DNA from: Acidobacteriota bacterium
GTDB lineage: Bacteria > Acidobacteriota > Thermoanaerobaculia > Multivoradales > JAHEKO01
Reading direction: 5' to 3'
NCBI GenBank assembly: GCA_024638355.1
Contig: JAHEKO010000165.1
Location: 1 to 7,839 of the forward strand
DNA length: 7,839 bases
Below, in pieces: positions 6,209 to 7,839 of the stretch. The notes beneath the pieces were generated by a model. That model had not been told where the DNA came from and made no database searches. It was given only the letters and a program-made list of their open reading frames with translations. How positions within the stretch are numbered: the stretch's first letter is position 1; every line of letters starts with the position of its first letter. Both the position numbers and the translations under genes were made by a program.

Positions 6209-7606
6209 ATGATCCAGATAGTGACGCTCTTCCTGGGACTGGTGATCGGCCCGCATCCGGTGGAGCTGGCCGTCGATCCGTCGGTGGCGGCGGTCGACCT
6301 GCACCTCGACGGCTCGATGGCCGCGCGGCTCGACTCGCCGCCGTGGCAGGCGCTCGTCGACTTCGGACCGCTCGCCCCTCACGAGCTCGAGGCCTTCGCG
6401 ATCGACGCCAGCGGCGAGGTCGCCGACCAGGTCAAGCGCGAGGTGAACCGACCGCGGCCCGAGGCCGAGGCGCTGGTCTTTCTCGAGCGGAACGCGAGCG
6501 GCAAACCGGTGGCGGCGCGGGTGTCGTGGGAGACGATGGGCGATCTGCTGCCCATCGAGACCAGCGTCACGCTCGACGGCGAGCCGCTCGAGGTGACGAG
6601 TCTCGAGCGCTTTCCGCTGCCCAAGCTCGCCGGCGACGACTTTCATTTCCTGCAGGTCGATCTCGAGTTCGCCGGCGGCGTCTCGGCCCACACCCAGGTG
6701 GTCTACGGCGGCGCCTATCTCGACGAGGCGGGGACCGAGCTCACCGCGGTGCCGGTGGTCTTCACCAAGGGCAAGGTCCGCAAGCCCGAACAGCTCGCGG
6801 GCTGGTTCGTGCGCGGCGATGCGCCGCAGCGCGTGGTGGCGGTGGAGAAGGGGCCGGCCGAGATCATCGTGGTCCGGGTCGACAGCGTACGCGAGGTGGC
6901 CGCCAACCTCGAGGGCCAGGGGTTCGGCATGGGCTTCGGCGTGGTCGGCGCCTCGGGCGGGGCTCAGGCGGGAACCGAGGGCTCGATGCCCTCCGGGCCG
7001 GGAGCGGTCGCCTCGAGCGCCGAGCAGAGCCGCAAGGCGCTGACGTTCGACGCCGAGGATCGGCTGCGCATGCTGTTGCCGCGATCGCGAGAGATCCGGC
7101 ACGATCGCGTCACGCACCGCGCCTTCGTCATCTCGCCGCGGCTCACCAATCAGCAGGGCGGCCTGCTCTGGGCGCTCACCCAGGACTACTACGCGGCCGG
7201 AGTGTCGGCGAGCGAGCGCATCGCCGACGCCGTGGCCGTAGCCGGCATGCGTGCCGCCTGGGGCAACCGCCGGCGCGCCGTGATCCTCGCCCTCTCCGGC
7301 GACGGTCCGGACATGAGCGTGCTCTCGCCCGCGGCGGTGCGCTCCTACTTGCGCACGCTGGATGTGCCGCTCTTCGTCTGGCACTTCGAGAACGAGGCCT
7401 CCGCGGGCGGCGCGCGCCTCGCCGAATGGCCCCGGGCCGAACAGATCGGCTCCTTCCAGGATCTCAAGAAGGCGGTGCGAACGCTCCGCAAGCGGCTCGA
7501 CGAGCAGCGGGTGGTGTGGATCGACGGCCATCACGCGCTCGAGAAGATCCGTCTGGCCGGCACGGCCGCGGCGGAGCGCGTCGGCACCTACTTCGCGAAC
7601 CCCTAG
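6209..7606 (+). CDS. Probable exported protein with a degenerate vWA-like C-terminal domain
   Basis: This 465-residue protein opens with a short hydrophobic stretch (residues 1-14, IQIVTLFLGLVIG) that may be a weak signal peptide or anchor. Residues about 16-90 look like a beta-sandwich module: VDLHLDGSMAARLDSPPWQALVDFG and APHELEAFAIDASGEV, a 'variable-loop / PPW / PHEL' pattern found in vWA-related proteins of Acidobacteriota. A second strand-rich segment follows to about 235. Residues 236-272 form a Gly/Ser/Ala-rich linker. The C-terminal part (about 275-465) resembles the second half of a von Willebrand A domain: an amphipathic helix ASERIADAVAVAGMRAA, a strand plus loop RRAVILALSGDGPDMS (355-370), then a helix and the strand VPLFVWHFEN. 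I see no DxSxS metal-site motif, so metal-dependent ligand binding is doubtful. It looks independently transcribed. The function is unknown; the family link rests on pattern memory, and only the gene call is firm. Confidence 0.7.
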   Translation: MIQIVTLFLGLVIGPHPVELAVDPSVAAVDLHLDGSMAARLDSPPWQALVDFGPLAPHELEAFAIDASGEVADQVKREVNRPRPEAEALVFLERNASGKPVAARVSWETMGDLLPIETSVTLDGEPLEVTSLERFPLPKLAGDDFHFLQVDLEFAGGVSAHTQVVYGGAYLDEAGTELTAVPVVFTKGKVRKPEQLAGWFVRGDAPQRVVAVEKGPAEIIVVRVDSVREVAANLEGQGFGMGFGVVGASGGAQAGTEGSMPSGPGAVASSAEQSRKALTFDAEDRLRMLLPRSREIRHDRVTHRAFVISPRLTNQQGGLLWALTQDYYAAGVSASERIADAVAVAGMRAAWGNRRRAVILALSGDGPDMSVLSPAAVRSYLRTLDVPLFVWHFENEASAGGARLAEWPRAEQIGSFQDLKKAVRTLRKRLDEQRVVWIDGHHALEKIRLAGTAAAERVGTYFANP

Positions 7607-7621
7607 CCTGCCCCTCTCACC

Positions 7622-7637
7622 AGCCCTCGCTCGGGCT
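7622..7637. terminator. Weak stem-loop after the vWA-like gene
   Basis: AGCCC (7622-7626) and GGGCT (7633-7637) can form a 5-bp stem with a 6-nt loop, 15 bases after the stop codon at 7606. There is no T-tract, so it does not fit a standard intrinsic terminator. It may be a weak transcript-end structure or chance in GC-rich DNA. Confidence 0.25.
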
Positions 7638-7655
7638 AGGTGCAGCCGATCGGAA

Positions 7656-7680
7656 CGCCCCCCACGGGTGGGGGCGCTAC
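7656..7680 (-). repeat. REP-like hairpin, inverted copy
   Basis: Read on the minus strand, GTAG (7677-7680) is followed directly by a 7-bp perfect stem with arm CGCCCCC (7670-7676), a 7-nt loop ACCCGTG (7663-7669) and arm GGGGGCG (7656-7662). The head tetranucleotide, stem length, loop length and loop sequence are the same as in the two direct copies downstream, while five stem bases on the inner side differ in a base-pair-preserving way. It points toward the direct copies, head to head. Confidence 0.65.
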
Positions 7681-7718
7681 CTCGCACCCCCGCTACCGCC
7701 CTGACCGACGCCGGCCGA

Positions 7719-7753
7719 ACCTGGGTAGCGCCCGGACCCGTGCCGGGCGAATC
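7719..7753 (+). repeat. REP-like hairpin, direct copy 1
   Basis: These 35 bases are identical to 7779-7813, exactly 60 bases away. Inside, GTAG (7725-7728) precedes a 7-bp stem, CGCCCGG (7729-7735) with CCGGGCG (7743-7749), closing the loop ACCCGTG (7736-7742). A further 10-base match (CGCCGGCCGA) extends the similarity upstream at 7709-7718 with one extra base relative to copy 2. Confidence 0.75.
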
Positions 7754-7778
7754 CGGGCACCGGGACCCGCGCCGGCCG

Positions 7779-7813
7779 ACCTGGGTAGCGCCCGGACCCG
7801 TGCCGGGCGAATC
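7779..7813 (+). repeat. REP-like hairpin, direct copy 2
   Basis: This is the second exact copy of the 35-base unit. GTAG is at 7785-7788, stem arms at 7789-7795 and 7803-7809, and the loop at 7796-7802. The upstream 10-base match lies at 7770-7779, one base closer than in copy 1. A CTAC (7818-7821) follows, possibly the head of a further inverted element cut by the window edge. Confidence 0.75.
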
Positions 7814-7839
7814 GGATCTACCGCGGCGCCATGCGGATG

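Larger units (their letters stand above)
7607..7839. other. Non-coding right-end region containing the hairpin cluster
   Basis: These 233 bases hold no supportable reading frame. They contain one weak stem-loop just after the vWA-like stop, then the inverted and two direct GTAG-headed hairpins. The last 18 bases (7822-7839) end with two ATG triplets too close to the edge to judge as a start codon. Confidence 0.6.

Noticed and set aside
5831..7687. Very long minus-strand open frame (618 codons) opposite the MOSC and vWA-like genes
   Set aside because: Its protein is Arg/His/Asp-rich with no recognisable domain and spans two well-supported genes on the other strand. Long antisense frames are expected in DNA with this GC content and third-position bias.
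7656..7749. Tandem intrinsic terminators
   Set aside because: The stems are GC-rich but no T-tract follows on either strand. The conserved GTAG head and identical loop fit a REP element better, although termination remains possible as a side effect.
7719..7813. CRISPR array
   Set aside because: There are only two direct copies with a 25-base gap and a third inverted and diverged copy, and no cas gene. The gap sequence is similar to the repeats, unlike a spacer.

Overview
This is a GC-rich, gene-dense bacterial chromosome segment with short spacers and no phage, plasmid, transposase, rRNA or tRNA gene that I can see. The gene mix suggests an outer-membrane-bearing bacterium of the Acidobacteriota type, possibly class Thermoanaerobaculia. 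The pointers are a TonB-dependent receptor carrying an N-terminal carboxypeptidase-regulatory-like domain, a secreted vWA-like protein of a style common in that group, and an abundance of Asp/Glu/Arg/Gly/Ala codons ending in G or C. That assignment is inference from style, not from a marker gene.

Layout, left to right. (1) The C-terminal part of a PilZ-type c-di-GMP-binding protein runs in from the left edge on the plus strand. (2) A minus-strand two-gene operon, read from about 2511 down to 279, encodes a NatA-like ABC ATPase and a NatB-like ABC-2 permease, with start and stop overlapping by 11 bases. (3) A 92-base divergent promoter region separates it from a plus-strand TonB-dependent outer-membrane receptor (2604-4721). 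(4) A tightly packed cluster follows: a small GlsB/YeaQ-type membrane protein (+), a TEX30/COG3571-like alpha/beta hydrolase (-) overlapping it tail to tail, and a small MOSC-domain protein (+) starting 14 bases from the hydrolase start. (5) A 465-residue exported vWA-like protein (+) has its own promoter and a strong Shine-Dalgarno site. (6) The last 233 bases contain no gene but hold three stem-loops with the same architecture.

The genes do not form one pathway. The ABC pair is a self-contained exporter, the receptor imports an unknown ligand, and the cluster at 4764-6146 looks like unrelated housekeeping or stress functions packed together. Several starts lie only 7-17 bases downstream of a -10-like hexamer and lack a good Shine-Dalgarno sequence, so leaderless or very short 5' leaders are likely for the ABC operon, the GlsB-like gene, the hydrolase and perhaps the receptor.

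The most interesting structure is the right-end non-coding block. It has two direct copies and one inverted copy of a hairpin headed by GTAG, with a 7-bp stem and an identical 7-nt loop. The stem sequence differs between the inverted and direct copies, but the differences are fully compensated. This is the architecture of REP elements mobilised by RAYT (TnpA-REP) transposases. I found no new multi-gene system in the window.
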